Source: Aspidiotus rigidus
Lineage: Eukaryota > Arthropoda > Insecta > Hemiptera > Diaspididae
Direction of reading: 5' to 3'
Assembly: GCA_035079385.1 (NCBI GenBank)
Contig: JAVHKY010000024.1
Coordinates: 1-64,000 of the forward strand
Length of the DNA stretch: 64,000 nt
In this document: piece after piece, positions 11,355-23,329 of the stretch
How positions within the stretch are numbered: the first letter of the stretch is position 1
Layout: the number at the start of each line of letters is the position of its first letter
The notes under the pieces: generated by a model
The model's database searches: none
The model's input: only the letters and a program-made list of their open reading frames with translations
Told to the model about the DNA's origin: nothing
Made by a program: the position numbers and the translations under genes

Positions 11355-11362
11355 GTCACAAG

Positions 11363-12250
11363 CAGATTCAATGGATGGTTATGACAGACAAAAAGATTTA
11401 AACTGGTTAATGTCTGTACTGTGCCTATATTCGCTATCAAAAATTCGCAAGTTTGGACCCAGGTTTCTTCTTTTCAATGTTTTTATACCGGCACCCCAGC
11501 CGTTTATCGGAAATCTGTGAGTCCAAACCCGAATTGATCTTCCCCCTATCAAAAAATTTTCCAGAAATCGAATCCTCGACTCAATCCGGAATGGTTAGCT
11601 TACTAAACTAGACCAAGGCGAGTGAGTCCCAAAATATAGTTAGCTTAACATAATGATTTTCTATGAAGGGGATACATTTACTCTCTTTAGATAACCACGC
11701 CTAATTCAACTATTTAAACTAGCTTTAAACTAGGCCTAGCATACACCTATATTAAGCTATACCAATACTGGGCTGTATCGTACTCAGCTTAAATTAGGCT
11801 CAGCATACAATGAACTAGATTATACTGGGCTTCTGCCTTGTCTCCGTTGGTGGACTTGAAATCATCGACGTAATCCAGAAATCCAGGAATCCAAGAGAAA
11901 GAAGAAATAGTAAGTCACTAATTTGATGACGTCACTGGTTAGTATGGCGTATATTAGGCCTAGTATAATGAAGGCCAGAGGTAAAAATTTTCTCGAGTTC
12001 CTAAAGTAGCTAGTAGGTCAAGGTCATTGAGGACATCCTAAGGCGTCGCGTTACGTTGTCACGCAGATTCTCATAGAGCTCCATCCCGGCCTAGAGTAGT
12101 GAAGGCTAAACTTACTAAGCAGGTTAGGCAGGCTAGTTAGTACAGACCTAGTATTGTATTTGTATAATGAAGGCTAAAGGTCAAGATTTTTTCAATTTTT
12201 CCAAGTCCCTAAAGTAGGTCTAGATCATTGATGACGTCATAAGTTTTCTG
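11363..12250. repeat. CTAG-rich dispersed repeats with CRE-type palindromes
   Basis: Several mosaic phrases recur (AACTAGGCCTAGCATACACC, GTATAATGAAGGC, GATGACGTCAT). TGACGTCA is exact at 11927-11934 and 12232-12239. No coding sequence recognised. The minus-strand frame near 12209-12499 lacks an ATG at its start and has no domain I recognise. Confidence 0.5.
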
Positions 12251-12587
12251 TTTGCCTCGACTAACACAATGGATGAATGTAAATATGCTGTAATATGTCA
12301 AGTGATTTCCAATTTTAGCGAGGAATTTGTTATTGGAATATTTGCCAAAAAACGTCTGCATGTGGAAAGTCACGACATTGGAGCACTTGGAAACTTGTTT
12401 GATTGAATCTCTGCAGAGGTGAAGGGACTCAGAACCAATTATCACATCCAAATTCATTCTAAGTATTAAGTTGAGCACTAGATATTGAAGAGATCTCAAG
12501 TGTCGGGTGTTAGCCCATCACCTGTTGCATCGCTGTTGATGAACAAGCTTAGGCCTTAAAGGTTTACCCGTTCAGTAGTATGACTTT

Positions 12588-12718
12588 ATTGGCTACAACA
12601 ATACTACGTCGCGTCGTGATTGGTTCACTCTTCAATTTATGTACTGGGTTTCTATTGGCTACCAGGTGTGCTGATGTCATCTTATTGGTCGATACCTTCT
12701 CTTTCTCTCTCGTCCAAT
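12588..12718. promoter_or_regulatory. Cluster of five CCAAT boxes spaced about three helical turns apart
   Basis: ATTGG occurs at 12588-12592, 12619-12623, 12654-12658 and 12684-12688. CCAAT occurs at 12714-12718. The steps are 31, 35, 30 and 30 bp, and a TGATGTCA is present near 12672. Arrays of CCAAT boxes about 30-33 bp apart are a known feature of NF-Y-regulated promoters. Four of the five point to minus-strand transcription. No gene is recognised on either side, so the target is unknown. Confidence 0.45.
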
Positions 12719-12719
12719 C

Positions 12720-13375
12720 ACCCAGCCGAATAATCTTTTGTTGTCCAACATGATTACAGGCCATGTTTAAGAGCTTGATCCATCAACTTACCCATAACCT
12801 GTTAAGTCAGTCCCAAAGACATTTTCATGATCTTCAAATAAGGGTTGTAATATACAGGAGTCTCTGTTTGTCATTTTTGTTAGAGTGGTGAAAGTATCCG
12901 AAGCTCATAATCAAACCTCAGAGAACGTAAGTACCTTTTTGCAAGAGGTTGAACACATTTCATGAAAGGACAAGAAAATCTTTGTTTCTTGTCCTCTAAT
13001 TTCTTTCAGCGCAATCACGAATTTTCTAACGCAGACATCAGTAATCCTCATTTCCTTTTGAATTCAAAATCTTAAGAATATGTTTGCATAATATTGTGAA
13101 CATTTTTTTCCCTTTTGTACGTTTTAATAAGTAGATTTCATCACTTTATACGGATGAAAGTTTTTGTTTCAAAACAACAGGGGGAATTGCTTCCCAGGGC
13201 TGTGACTAGGATTTGTGGCGAACGCATCAATTCATTTTTAACGAGACAAGAAACATGTCCCGAATTTAGGGAGAATTATTTATGTTACGATTTTGGTGAA
13301 AAAGATTAGTAACTCAAATTTCCAGTGTTATCGAAAATGTGCTCAACGAAAATTTCTAGTTTTGAGAAAAAGTAC
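12720..13375. other. No gene or repeat recognised
   Basis: AT-rich, with only short unconvincing frames. The phrase around AAGAAACAAAG/CTTTGTTTCTTGTC near 12970-12990 forms a small inverted repeat. Confidence 0.4.
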
Positions 13376-13379
13376 ACTT

Positions 13380-13870
13380 AACTGATAATGGTATGATATG
13401 CGTTGAAGCTCAGATAATGGAGAAGAGGTTTCATCAAATATCAGCTGTGTTACGTAATAAGGTCAGATTAATTATAGGCTTTATCCTGACCGCGCGCGTG
13501 ATTATAGCCAGACTAATGACGTGAATTTTATCATTTTTCGACTCGCATTCTTTTTCTAGCATTCTTCCTGTGTGGGTTTGATACGAAAAACTTCAGTTAT
13601 CTTGTCACTTCATCGTTTTCAATGAGAACAATGAAATCGGTGGCCATAGTTATCGGCATTTGGACGCGCGTTCTTTGTTTTGTAGCAAGTCATCCGACCA
13701 ACATCTGAGAAGAAAAACCGTCGTTGGAAGAACGGATCAAGACTGCATGATTCCACCTCTCTATATGCAAAGTCACCGTCGCGTCGAAACTTCAAGAATG
13801 TCATTGCAACTCGTCATGAGGAAGTGTACCATTACCACTTTCGCCAGAGGCGGTAGACATGTTTGATAGC
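13380..13870 (+). repeat. Unclassified interspersed repeat, copy 1 of 3
   Basis: Diverged copies are at 17873-18310 and 18540-18905. Shared landmarks in order are GGTATGATATGCGTT, GTTACGTAATRAGRTYAGA, CCAGACTAATGA, a TCGACTYKCAT block, TTCTTTGTTTTGT, GACCAACATC and AAGAACGTCATGTCATTGCAACTC. No ORF spans a copy and no terminal repeats were found. It could be a decayed transposon of unknown type. Confidence 0.6.
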
Positions 13871-15005
13871 CTTTGACTGGCGAAGAAACTATTTGCGGAT
13901 CAGACTCCTTTTATAAGGAAATTGATGAGAAAAGATGGCTGTACTTCCTCACGCGGCCCAGACGTTTCGAAAAGTCAACATTTTTCCGTTCGAACGCATA
14001 TTTTCACACGGGAAAAGTGAATTTCAGGCTGGTATGAGAATAATTGCTAATCTTAGATAAGAGCATTGTTTTGGGGTGGAAATGATATTCTGAGCGCTTT
14101 TCGAAGGGACTGTCTAAATTGTTTCACAGTTCTAACTTCTCAAAATCGAGTTAAATCACATGGTTACCACTCTCCTGCTACTTCGAGTTCATTTCCTCGA
14201 TCAGCGATTTTCTCACCAGCAAAAATTCATGTTGGCGATGTAGGAAATCGGTGTAACGATCTTAAAAATAATGACTTACCGAACCTTCTGGGTCGCGTGA
14301 GTACGTAAATCACCTTTTTTTTTTTATTAAATGCTGATGGTGAGCCAAAGAACAGACAATAGAATACATAGGTATACTCGTACTACCGGAACGAATGGTT
14401 CGCGGGCTGTACAAAATTGTGCAATCCGAATCGACGAGTTTTGTGCTTCGTCAAATCTCAAAGACTAGTTTGTCTCAGACCTACTCGTAGAAGATCGATC
14501 GAAGAGAAAATCCGTCGAGACTATTAACTATTTTTCAACTTCTAGTTTAGGTACCCACGTTGTATTTGTAGAATAATCGCTTTTCTCGTTCAATGGGTGA
14601 CATAAGTAAAAATATCAGCCGATTCGTCCTAGACAATGTTATTCTTTAATTTTTCTTTCCAATTTACGACCCGTTTCTCAATTAAATAATTTGAAGATGT
14701 CTATTTAGTCAAAAGGGCTCGCGCTCATTACATTATTCAATTCTCGTAATTTTTACATCATTTTATTTAATTAAAATAACTTGCTCATTATTCTTAGTTC
14801 GAAAGTAAAGAATTGTTCTCTGACTAAGTTTTTCCACTTTTTTTTTAATGAATGGACTCCTCTGAGTGCCCCATACCCAAATAAAAGTTCAACATTGTAC
14901 AAATTTTTGGCATGAAATGGTCTACAAGCTGGAGGAGAGCGTGAGGATTGTACTCACTCTTGAAAGAGAGGAAGGAGAATAGTTTGTCTCATCGTTCAAG
15001 CCTGT
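13871..15005. other. No gene or clear element seen
   Basis: AT-rich DNA with only short overlapping frames. No domains, tandem repeats or inverted repeats that I can support. Confidence 0.4.
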
Positions 15006-15009
15006 CATA

Positions 15010-15235
15010 AAGATATAATCAGTACCCTGGCGGAAACCAAAAACCCACGGTTCATCTACTCAAGGGCCATTATTCCGCGTATTGTGGGCGTTAAAATCAT
15101 AATCTCCGGCGATAACCGGTTCATCACTTCTAAGCAAACAACTGCAAACAACTTCAATTAAATTTTCGACCTTCGCCATATTGGGTCTCGTCAGTTTGAA
15201 TTGGATTTTTGTGAGTGCCTTTCATATTGACTCTG
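15010..15235 (-). pseudogene. LINE endonuclease remnant
   Basis: The minus-strand translation shows a phrase resembling the APE-type endonuclease core of Jockey-like LINEs: ...EPVIAGDYDFNAHNTRNNGP, where the family has GDFNAHH. The frame has stops on both sides. The fragment is too short to assign a clade, and no RT follows. Confidence 0.5.
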
Positions 15236-15374
15236 TTCATCATAACACCTGAGCGAACAGCACGTCACTGGACCAGTGTGTGATCGTCGTCTGGGCTCTC
15301 CCCGTTAATTCTGCAGTCCTCGCGCCCGGCCTTTCTGTGACAAACAGTGCGCACGCTAATGGTGAAATATTTGT

Positions 15375-16245
15375 AGATTGCGTAAGTAGATATAAAAGTA
15401 GTGTTCTAGGACAATTTACATATTTAACGGGTTCATTGACAGGTCCTCTGCTCATTTTCATACTACAGGAATGACCTTTGAAAGGGGTTGAAGCTCATTA
15501 GCATTTTGTAAGGGTGGACTGTTAGGGTTGTGGCTTATATTTGTTGGTTTTTCATTTGTAGATAGTCTATTTTTCCCTCTTATAATGCTTCTTAATGGTT
15601 TTTAGGTGACTTACTATTTGATACACCCTCCTTTCTACTAGTCTATAGAAAAACTCTAACTCTCTGACAATACCCAAAATAACACCCTTATAGCCTCCAA
15701 TCCCCCTCCTCTCTTTTGGTATAGGACTAAACTATTGCTCTAACAATATCTAGTACCTCACCCTTTCAACTTCTTGCGGAATATAAATGGGCTGCAGCTG
15801 CACTACTTTTCCTCAACTTGTAAGTATAACTTTATAACCTTTTTTCCCTCACATTTTTTTTTTTTTTTGCATATAATATCTAATTCTATTGGGTGCTTTA
15901 AAATTCTATTTAGTGTTTTGTGTTTTTATTTGAAGCAGCATTAACACTCTAGACCAAGGACTGCATAACTTTAGCAAGCATATTCAGCCGTCAGGTCTTG
16001 CTGTTTTAGTGACTACTTAATAGACACAGGAACCTAAAAATCATTAGTAGAGTGAATATGGAGAGTCCACAAACAAAAGAAAATCAGGAGGGGAGCGTAG
16101 AAGCCATAGCCACAACTCCTGACAAAGTCCACCCTTCCAATATGCTAATGAGCTTTGACCCCTTTAAAATGCAAATGAGTCGATGGTTGTCAATCAACCC
16201 TTAGAATATACAAATTATCTTGGAACACTACTTCTACATTTACTT
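15375..16245. mobile_element. Long-inverted-repeat element, about 870 bp, no ORF
   Basis: The left arm (about 15375-15610) is the inverted, diverged counterpart of the right arm (about 16010-16245). Landmarks on the left are GTAGATATAAAAGTAGTGTTCT, GGGTTCATTGACAG and GGGGTTGAAGCTCATTAGCAT. Read from the minus strand, the right arm has GTAGAAGTAGTGTTCC, GGGTTGATTGACAA and GGGGTCAAAGCTCATTAGCAT. A related left-arm sequence lies at 27735-27940. Ends and target duplication are not resolved. Confidence 0.65.
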
Positions 16246-16329
16246 GGGTACACGTAGTAGAGTCTTAGATCACACTTTGTCAGGCACACAACACCGCACT
16301 ATGTAGGCTTTTATTGATCTCCTGACGTC

Positions 16330-16980
16330 ATCAGTTTCCAAGTACTTGCAAGAAATATGAAAACTACCATTTCAAATGGAAAACCTTCATTCAACAAGTA
16401 AGTGAAGAATGTTTTTCTTGGATTGCGTTTCTGATCAAACTACTGAATGACCCCACTTTTCCAACCTATACACCTTGGCTTGCTTACACAAGCACTGGCT
16501 GTAACTCTGCAGATGTAGCCTAGTCGTGGTATTGAAATATGTACCGGATTATTTTGTGTGAGGGCTAGAATAGAGGAGGGGGATTTGCAATTTGATCATA
16601 TAAGGGATATATTGAAAGAAGAAGTAGGTAGAAAAGGTCGATCTTACAATGACATAAAATGGGCTGTCACGTCATCAGGAAGACTTTTGTTCACGTCATA
16701 GCGTAGGTATGGTCTTCATTTGCTTTCAGACATTTATCAAGTCTAATCAAGGAAGAGGAAGTTGGCCCTATAAGACTAGATTGCTGTATTTCGTCTGTGA
16801 TGGTAGAGGGTAGAAAGACAACAGTACATTAGGCTGTCTCAAAGGCACACTAAAACCTGAAGTAAAACTTTAGTCTTTTCAAGTTTTATTTCTCTAAAGT
16901 AAAACTGACAGGTTCTTTACCGGAGTTGAACAGGCGCGGGGGGTGTGTTCTATGAGGTACGTGGGAACTGAAAAATGTAG
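16330..16980. other. No gene recognised
   Basis: Mixed sequence with an internal near-palindrome around 16875-16910 (AAGTAAAACTTTAGTC...CTAAAGTAAAACT). It leads into the family D segment. No coding evidence. Confidence 0.4.
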
Positions 16981-16984
16981 ATTG

Positions 16985-17290
16985 TGACATCACAAGGCTG
17001 ACCGTTTTCAAACTATCACAGGCCCCGCTCTCGAACTATACGTGATAGGAGGGGGACTTGGAGAAAAAACTGATCTATGACGTCATCAAAATGTGCCGTC
17101 TCAGGCCTCGTCTTCTCAAGCTATATATGATAGGAGTGGGATTTGGGAAAATTTCGACCTCCGAGGTATTTATGATGGGAGGGGATTTGGAAAATGTTCG
17201 AGCTCCGAGCTTTGCCACCAGCCAGCCAAATGACGGACGGTCTTCCACGCCCCGTCCCCCCCCCACCCCCGGTAAAACAGATTCCTTCTT
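16985..17290 (+). mobile_element. Family D segment with satellite units
   Basis: Shares GACATCACAAGGCTGACCG, ACAGGCCCCGC and CTGATCTATGACGTCATCAAA with 823-998. Parts are also shared with 24040-24180 and 24840-24960. Three degenerate satellite units lie at 17030-17200. TGACGTCA is exact at 17078-17085. Confidence 0.55.
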
Positions 17291-17872
17291 AAAAAAAGGC
17301 AAATCCCTTTAGAGGGAACGTGTTCAAGGATGTTAATTAGAGCGAACATTCACAAGGAATCATGTAGATAAGGAAGGGAGAGAAAATGTGACAAAAAAAA
17401 AATTCCTGGCTCGAGCTTGATTTTCAAAACGACGCCTTAACAAAACTAGACGAAGAATTCATGAAACCTGCTCTATGGGGCAAGCTATATAGGACAGGAG
17501 GCCGGGCGAACTTGGAAAAATTTTGACTTTCAAGCCATGTGTGTATGACAAGGGCGAAACGCAGTAAGTTCGGATTATTGAGGTACATAATGGGGAATTC
17601 GTATATTATTTCTATAGAGCTCGGAAGTCGAGTTTTTGGCTCAGAAGTTGAAATTTTTCTAAATCCGGAAAACGAACAGATTCCTTGTTGAAAGAAAAAA
17701 GAAAAAAAGAACGATAATCACTTTCGACGGCTGCGGATAAGATTTATGGCATCAAACTCACTAATTAAGTTTCCAATTCCAATCGATTTCTGTTCATAAA
17801 TTTGCTGAAAAAAATAGCCGTAATCTTGTGCTCTACAAATAGTTTTATTTATCTCTGATAAAAAATACATCG
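17291..17872. other. No gene; one stray satellite unit
   Basis: A degenerate satellite unit lies at about 17485-17560. The rest is AT-rich and unrecognised. Confidence 0.4.
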
Positions 17873-18310
17873 GTATGATATGCGTTTTAAAGTCTAGATA
17901 GCCGAGGTAATTGAAAACATCGAGGTTCAGGAAGTATCAGTGTTACGTAATGAGATTAGACTAATTCTCGCTCCCATTCAAGCCTACTCGAATGGTGATT
18001 ACCAGACTAATGATTCGAATTTCATTACTCGTCGACTTTCATACCTTCTCCGTGCTCATCCTGCGCGGTTTTAATGTTTACCTTGTTCGTTACTCCATCG
18101 TTCCCGTGGAAATCTATGAAACCAAAGACTTTTGTAATCGTCTTTCAAACTCTCTTTCGTTGATTCGTGACAACTTATCCGACAAATATCGGAAGGAAAC
18201 GCGTCAGAAAGAACCACGCCGCCGTCCATGCCTCAGAAAAGTCGATTTTCGTCACTATGAACATGTCATGTTTGATGCCTTCGACTCGAGAACAAACTAT
18301 TGGCGGAGAA
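17873..18310 (+). repeat. Unclassified interspersed repeat, copy 2 of 3
   Basis: Begins GGTATGATATGCGTT and keeps GTTACGTAATGAGATTAGA and CCAGACTAATGA in the same order as 13380-13870. The 109-codon frame inside is not shared with the other copies in a protein-conserving way. Confidence 0.55.
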
Positions 18311-18539
18311 GACCCCCTTAAAAAAAAGTTGATGAACGGTGGCCCATACTTTAGCACGCAGCTCGCGAGATTTGGATTTCAAGTTCGCTACACAAATTTC
18401 TACTCGGAAAAAGTGATTTTTTGCTGCAACGGAAATCGATAAATGAGAAAACGGACTCGTGGAAGACGGAAAAAGGAGCCTGATCCTGCTTTGACTTCAC
18501 ACGCCTAGGCTACTAAAGAGGCTCTCTCATCTCGATCGA

Positions 18540-18905
18540 TAAGTTCCGCAGAAATGCTGTATCATTGATTTCAATGATGAGGAACATCAATCATATTTTA
18601 ATCGTTCGCCGACTTTCAAACTCGCTCAGCGTTTATCTTGTATGATTTCGATGCAAGAATTCTAGGTCTTGTTACTTTATCGTTGACAGCCCGTAATCGG
18701 CATTCAGAATTCCATTCTTTGTTTTGTTCTGACCAACATCGAAGAAGAGAACGTCATCGGGAAAAAGTACGACGCCGTTTCAGGACATGATCCTACTTTT
18801 CTAAAAACACGCAGAGTTGTCGTCAATAGGCTCAAAGAAACTAAAGCCTTCTCAAGAACGTCATGTCATTGCAACTCTCTTTCAGAAAGTGTAACATAAT
18901 GTAAA
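18540..18905 (+). repeat. Unclassified interspersed repeat, copy 3 of 3
   Basis: Retains TTCCATTCTTTGTTTTGTTC, GACCAACATC and CAAGAACGTCATGTCATTGC, matching the right half of copy 1. It follows copy 2 by about 230 bp in the same orientation. Confidence 0.5.
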
Positions 18906-19612
18906 AGGTGATATCATCATTCACGTCAGTCTTCGTAGGTATGATTAAGGTAAAGCACTGTTGGAGATTCGTCATTCTGGATTAGTTGGTTTACTTTCTC
19001 TTATCGGATAGCACAGAGCCATGTTCTATCTTGTTGGGTGAGCAAACCTACATTTTTTTTCATGCCGCCGAGGCTGTAAATTTAGTCTCAGTTCATATTT
19101 CGTGAAGCGTGTACCCCGAAGAGTGAGAGAAAACACTGCAGAATCAGTAAAATTTTGAGTTTTCAAAATTTTCCTGTTTTTGCAGTTGTCTTTCTCGACT
19201 CATCGGGGTATACCCTTCAGTTATGGACAACCGCAACTTACAAGAAAGTATTGATTCATATTTCGTACACCTTTCCGTCCATAAGAAGAAGATCGTTTCG
19301 ACGCCCCGTGAAAGGCGACTTTCTATGAATTTCGCTTGGTTGCAATTCACCATCGTAACCTGTATATATATATTTTTTTTAGTTCGTCGCAACAAACTTA
19401 AGCATATTCATCGTTGGCAGTGGTTACAGACAAGTTTGATAGCTTGAAAATAATGGAAAGAAAAAACAGGGGTTTACAGACACGTTCCATACTATAAGTT
19501 AAATCTTGGTGAAGTAAAGTGTGTCTCTTTCAACACGTTTCATAGCTTGGAAATGATAAAAAGAAAAAAATGCTCTTAAGAAGAATTGAGTCCTCGAAGG
19601 TACGAGCCATCG
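18906..19612. other. No gene recognised
   Basis: Unique-looking AT-rich sequence; short frames overlap on both strands. Confidence 0.4.
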
Positions 19613-19614
19613 TA

Positions 19615-19677
19615 TTAAATGAAGGTTTTTTGCACATAGGCACGTAACGAGCCTATGTGCAAAAAACCTTCATTTAA
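19615..19677. repeat. Perfect 27-bp inverted repeat with 9-nt spacer
   Basis: Arms at 19615-19641 and 19651-19677 are exact reverse complements (TTAAATGAAGG...CATAGGC / GCCTATG...CCTTCATTTAA). The spacer is ACGTAACGA. A transcript would fold into a strong hairpin. The lack of decay suggests recent origin; a MITE relic or a hairpin RNA locus are both possible. Confidence 0.9.
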
Positions 19678-19679
19678 AG

Positions 19680-22260
19680 AAAATGCTCTGATTACAGATA
19701 TTATATAAAATTCATAAGCTTTGATTTGGTAGGGGGAGAACGCCTCCAATTTTTTCATTGGGGAGCATCATTCTTTTTTACATTAAGCGTGACATCAAAT
19801 TAGGCGGTCTTCCATGCACCTCTTGGTAACATAATGGTCACGTCACTGGGTTTCGGACTTGCTCTCAGTCGTAGTAATACCCTCTGGTAGAGGTGGTAAC
19901 GTTACATGTTTTGATGACGAGAAGCACCGATTTTCGTAAGGAGGCTTGGTTTCGTTGAGTCTATCTACGTCGACTCTGCATTCGAAGAAACGGAATCATG
20001 ATGTCTTGGTATGGCCGACGGCGTTATCCTTTCTAACGACGACGGCTTCTCTTCTTCGATGTTAATTGGATGACTCGGTCGAAACAATGAATGAATGTCT
20101 GAATGGCCATATTTTCTTTGGGAACGATCGAGTAACAAGGCATATGAATTTTCTGTATTGAAATCCTACAGGTTGAAAGCTGAGCACCATAAGTGAAAAT
20201 TCGAGGCGAATCACATTCGAGCACTAACGCATACTTCACATCATTCTCGCGCAGATCCTCTGAATGCCCACCCAATTGGCTCGATATTGCAAAAAACGAT
20301 GGTTAATGGTGCCATTTCTCGAGAACCAAATACCTACAACAGATTGTCAAATTGCTTACATTCAAGATTGCGAAGATACAAATTTTCTTCCACAAACGCC
20401 TAAAAAACGTGTTCTTTTTTCAAGTTTCGCGCGATATCGATGTACATGCATTTTAATTTAAAATTAAAACATTTTTACCGAAATGAGATGTTCCACGCTC
20501 CGTAATTGCCGTAGGGTTTTTCCTTTTCCATTTAATTACGTATGTTAGTGCGTTTACAAAAAAGTTAAGGCTAACCCTCGCGTGAATTGTAGAGAAAATA
20601 TAAGTGAAATGTTTTAAATAAAACATAAGCCGCAAACCAGCGCGAAATGAGCTGATGTACGTAAAAGTTGTAGGCGAATTGGAGAGTATTTACGTCGAGC
20701 TTTTTGCGAAAAACGTGGCTACAGTTCTGTATAGGACGGAGTTTCTACCGAGCCGCAGTCGGCTTGATAATTTTCAGGCCAATTGCTAAACTACTCGAAC
20801 AACCTTGAGCGGTTTGGTGAACAAGTGTCACTTCGACCGATAAAACGTTCCATTCGAAAAGATATCGCGAAATAAATCCGAGATGGCCCGCAATGGTCTC
20901 ATAAATATTCGAACTCGTTGAAATGAGGAACGTACTCCTCATTCTGTATTCGTTCACAGAAAAAAGAGCCCGTTAAATTTCCTGCGTTTCGAATAATGTT
21001 ATACCGTATGGTATGCGAATTCCCATTTGTTATACTATAAGTACGTACCTACGCATCTTACTCGCCGATCTAATAGCCAACCACCATAAGAGGTGATAAA
21101 TCGAGGTATAAGGGATACCCATTGGTATATATGTTGGTGGACGTTTTTCTGATTTACAAATATCTTCAACATATGTTCGCCTTAGGCTATTTGTCTGTCC
21201 CTTAATTATAAACTTCGAATGGAAACAATCACCTCATATTTTGCCCAAAATCGAAGCACCTTACTGCGGATTGAAAATATACCGGCTTCGAGGAATTCAT
21301 TATCTTACTTCAATATGTATTATAATTTACTTGGAAATATTCTACTCGTACCACATAGATTTACATATCTAATTCATGACACGACCGGAGGTAGACTTTT
21401 ATAAGCTAGCGTCTATATTGTGAAATCAAATTTTGCAGTGGCGTAAGAGAAATAGATCAGAGGTGTTGAAGTTTACCCTCTTCCCCGGAGATACTATCAA
21501 AAAAGGATACTTCAAACTTTCTGTATAGTTATGAATTCATCTAATTTCTCATTTCACGTCATAGACTAAATCTCTAAACCCCCTCCCCTTTCCTTCCGAC
21601 ATGGAGACCTTCAGACTTTCCTACGTCGAAGAATTTTTTCTTACTCTTTCGTCGTCAGTCTCCCCGATCCAATTTCGGTCAACTTGAAATGTTTAATCAT
21701 CTGTACGACTAGTCTGTCTCAAATCCAATCCAATTGATTTTCACCAATCTTTTTCGAAATCTAGGAGCCTTCGATTTACAAAAGTTCATAACTTACTGAG
21801 TTTACAATACATGTACGAGACACATCCTTCCGCAAAAAGTACTCCTCGTTTCCATTTTATGGTACTCACCTAGAAACAAACCAACAAAAAATATAATTAG
21901 TTCACGTTAAGCATGTTCGGAACTCTCATCAGAAAAATGTAAAAACTTTCTTTTCGAGAAAGAAATCGAAGAGAAAAATTGGAGGGAACCTGAATGAGAA
22001 ATTCCATTACACAGTGGAATAGTCATCACACATGAATTTAAAATACGGATCTTCTCTGGAGGGGACACGAAATCTTTCATCTCCTAATCCAAAGCTTTCT
22101 TGGTGGTGTTTGAACCATCGTTGATTTTTGACTTTTTTCATGTCTCTACCGGCACCCTACCCCTCGATTGGAAGTCCACGAGTCCGAGTTCTAATTCCCC
22201 AGTCCTAGCATACAGTATATATTAGGCAATAGTGTTATCAGTGATCAAGGGAAACTTAGC
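19680..22260. other. No gene recognised
   Basis: Mostly unique AT-rich DNA. Around 22140-22230 there is a piece shared with 10610-10760 and 11490-11540 (CTACCGGCACCCYACC... and GCATACAGTATATATTAGGC). No domains seen. Confidence 0.4.
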
Positions 22261-22319
22261 TTAGCATCATTAGTGAGGCATCTTAGAAAAACTAATCTTG
22301 CCCTATGCCCGCTTCGATC

Positions 22320-22740
22320 GTACGCGGAACTCTAGCCCATCTCTCACCGCGAGATCACAACAGAGGAGATCTTCCCAGTAACGAGCAACTCTGCTGCTTT
22401 TGCACGCTTCGATTATAAGCAGGGCTCTAGCCATCTTTCACCGCGAGAACATAATCCTTAATCAAGTTGGGAAAATGCGCAAAAAGACTCGTAGTTTCAG
22501 GAAATGGAATAAAGAATGATATCTAGAAGCAAGATCATCCTCTGGTGTGATCTCGCAGTGGTACATGGACTAGAGTCCCGAACATGATCATCGCGGGCAG
22601 AAGCACGAGAGTACCTTGTTGTTTTAGACAATGAAAGGAGCATAACCGAGATCATCCTCTGTTGTGATCTCGCGGTGAGAGATGGGATGGAGCACCGCTT
22701 ACAATCGAAACGGGCAAAGGTAGGAGAGTGGCTCATTGTT
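22320..22740. repeat. ~110-bp minisatellite units, inverted about a centre
   Basis: Minus-oriented units lie near 22340 (CATCTCTCACCGCGAGATC) and 22432 (CATCTTTCACCGCGAGAAC). Plus-oriented units lie near 22548 (GTGATCTCGCAGTG) and 22662 (GTGATCTCGCGGTGAGAGAT). The unit is the same as in the loop of the 34940-37448 foldback element. It is followed by the ~130-140 bp satellite, in the same order as in that element. Confidence 0.65.
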
Positions 22741-22799
22741 TCAGATCATTTCGAACTGAGCGCTAAAGAGAAGCTCAAGGAATTTCTCAACTTGGAAAA

Positions 22800-23200
22800 A
22801 ATTTCAACGTCCTCATGCACCTTTACTCATTTTTGAACTTTCTAGCGTCATTTCAACATTTTTCTTTCAATTCGCGCTAATTTTGACCCTTTATTGCCCC
22901 AATTACCCGTTTGGCTGCTTTTCTGAGTATTTTAACCATTTTTGTTGGACTCGGCACTAAATTTCACTTATTGAGAATTGAGTAAAAAATACAGAGTTTG
23001 ATCAATTTTTATTTTGGGGGATTTTTGACACTTTTTGGGCCGAATCATCCATTTGGGTGCTTCGCAGAGTATTTTAACCATTTTTTTCAGATTCTGCAGA
23101 ATTGGGTCAAAATACAAAGTTTGAGCATTTTTCATTTTGGGACCCTTTTTAGGCCCATCCACCAATTTTAGTGCTTCGTGGAATTTTGTAACTACTGTAT
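22800..23200 (-). repeat. ~130-140 bp satellite, about 3 degenerate units
   Basis: Repeated phrases: GGCTGCTTTTCTGAGTATTT and GGTGCTTCGCAGAGTATTTT, both followed by AACCATTTTT, then GACTCGGCACTAAATT and TTTTTGGGCC. This is the orientation of the right arm of the foldback element (36890-37230). With the minisatellite before it and TIR-like sequence after it (23800-24000), this looks like the right half of a second foldback copy. Confidence 0.65.
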
Positions 23201-23329
23201 TGACATTTTTCATATCTTTTCTGAGACCCCATACACTATTGGAAAATTGCGAGAACCACCACCCCCCCCCCCCGATAATGAACTTGAAAAATTTTCGAGA
23301 AAAATTTTTATACCTGGGTGGTGATTGAG

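Noticed and set aside
12209..12499. 96-codon minus-strand frame downstream of the CCAAT cluster
   Set aside because: It does not begin with ATG, has no domain I recognise, and part of it overlaps a dispersed CTAG/CRE repeat.
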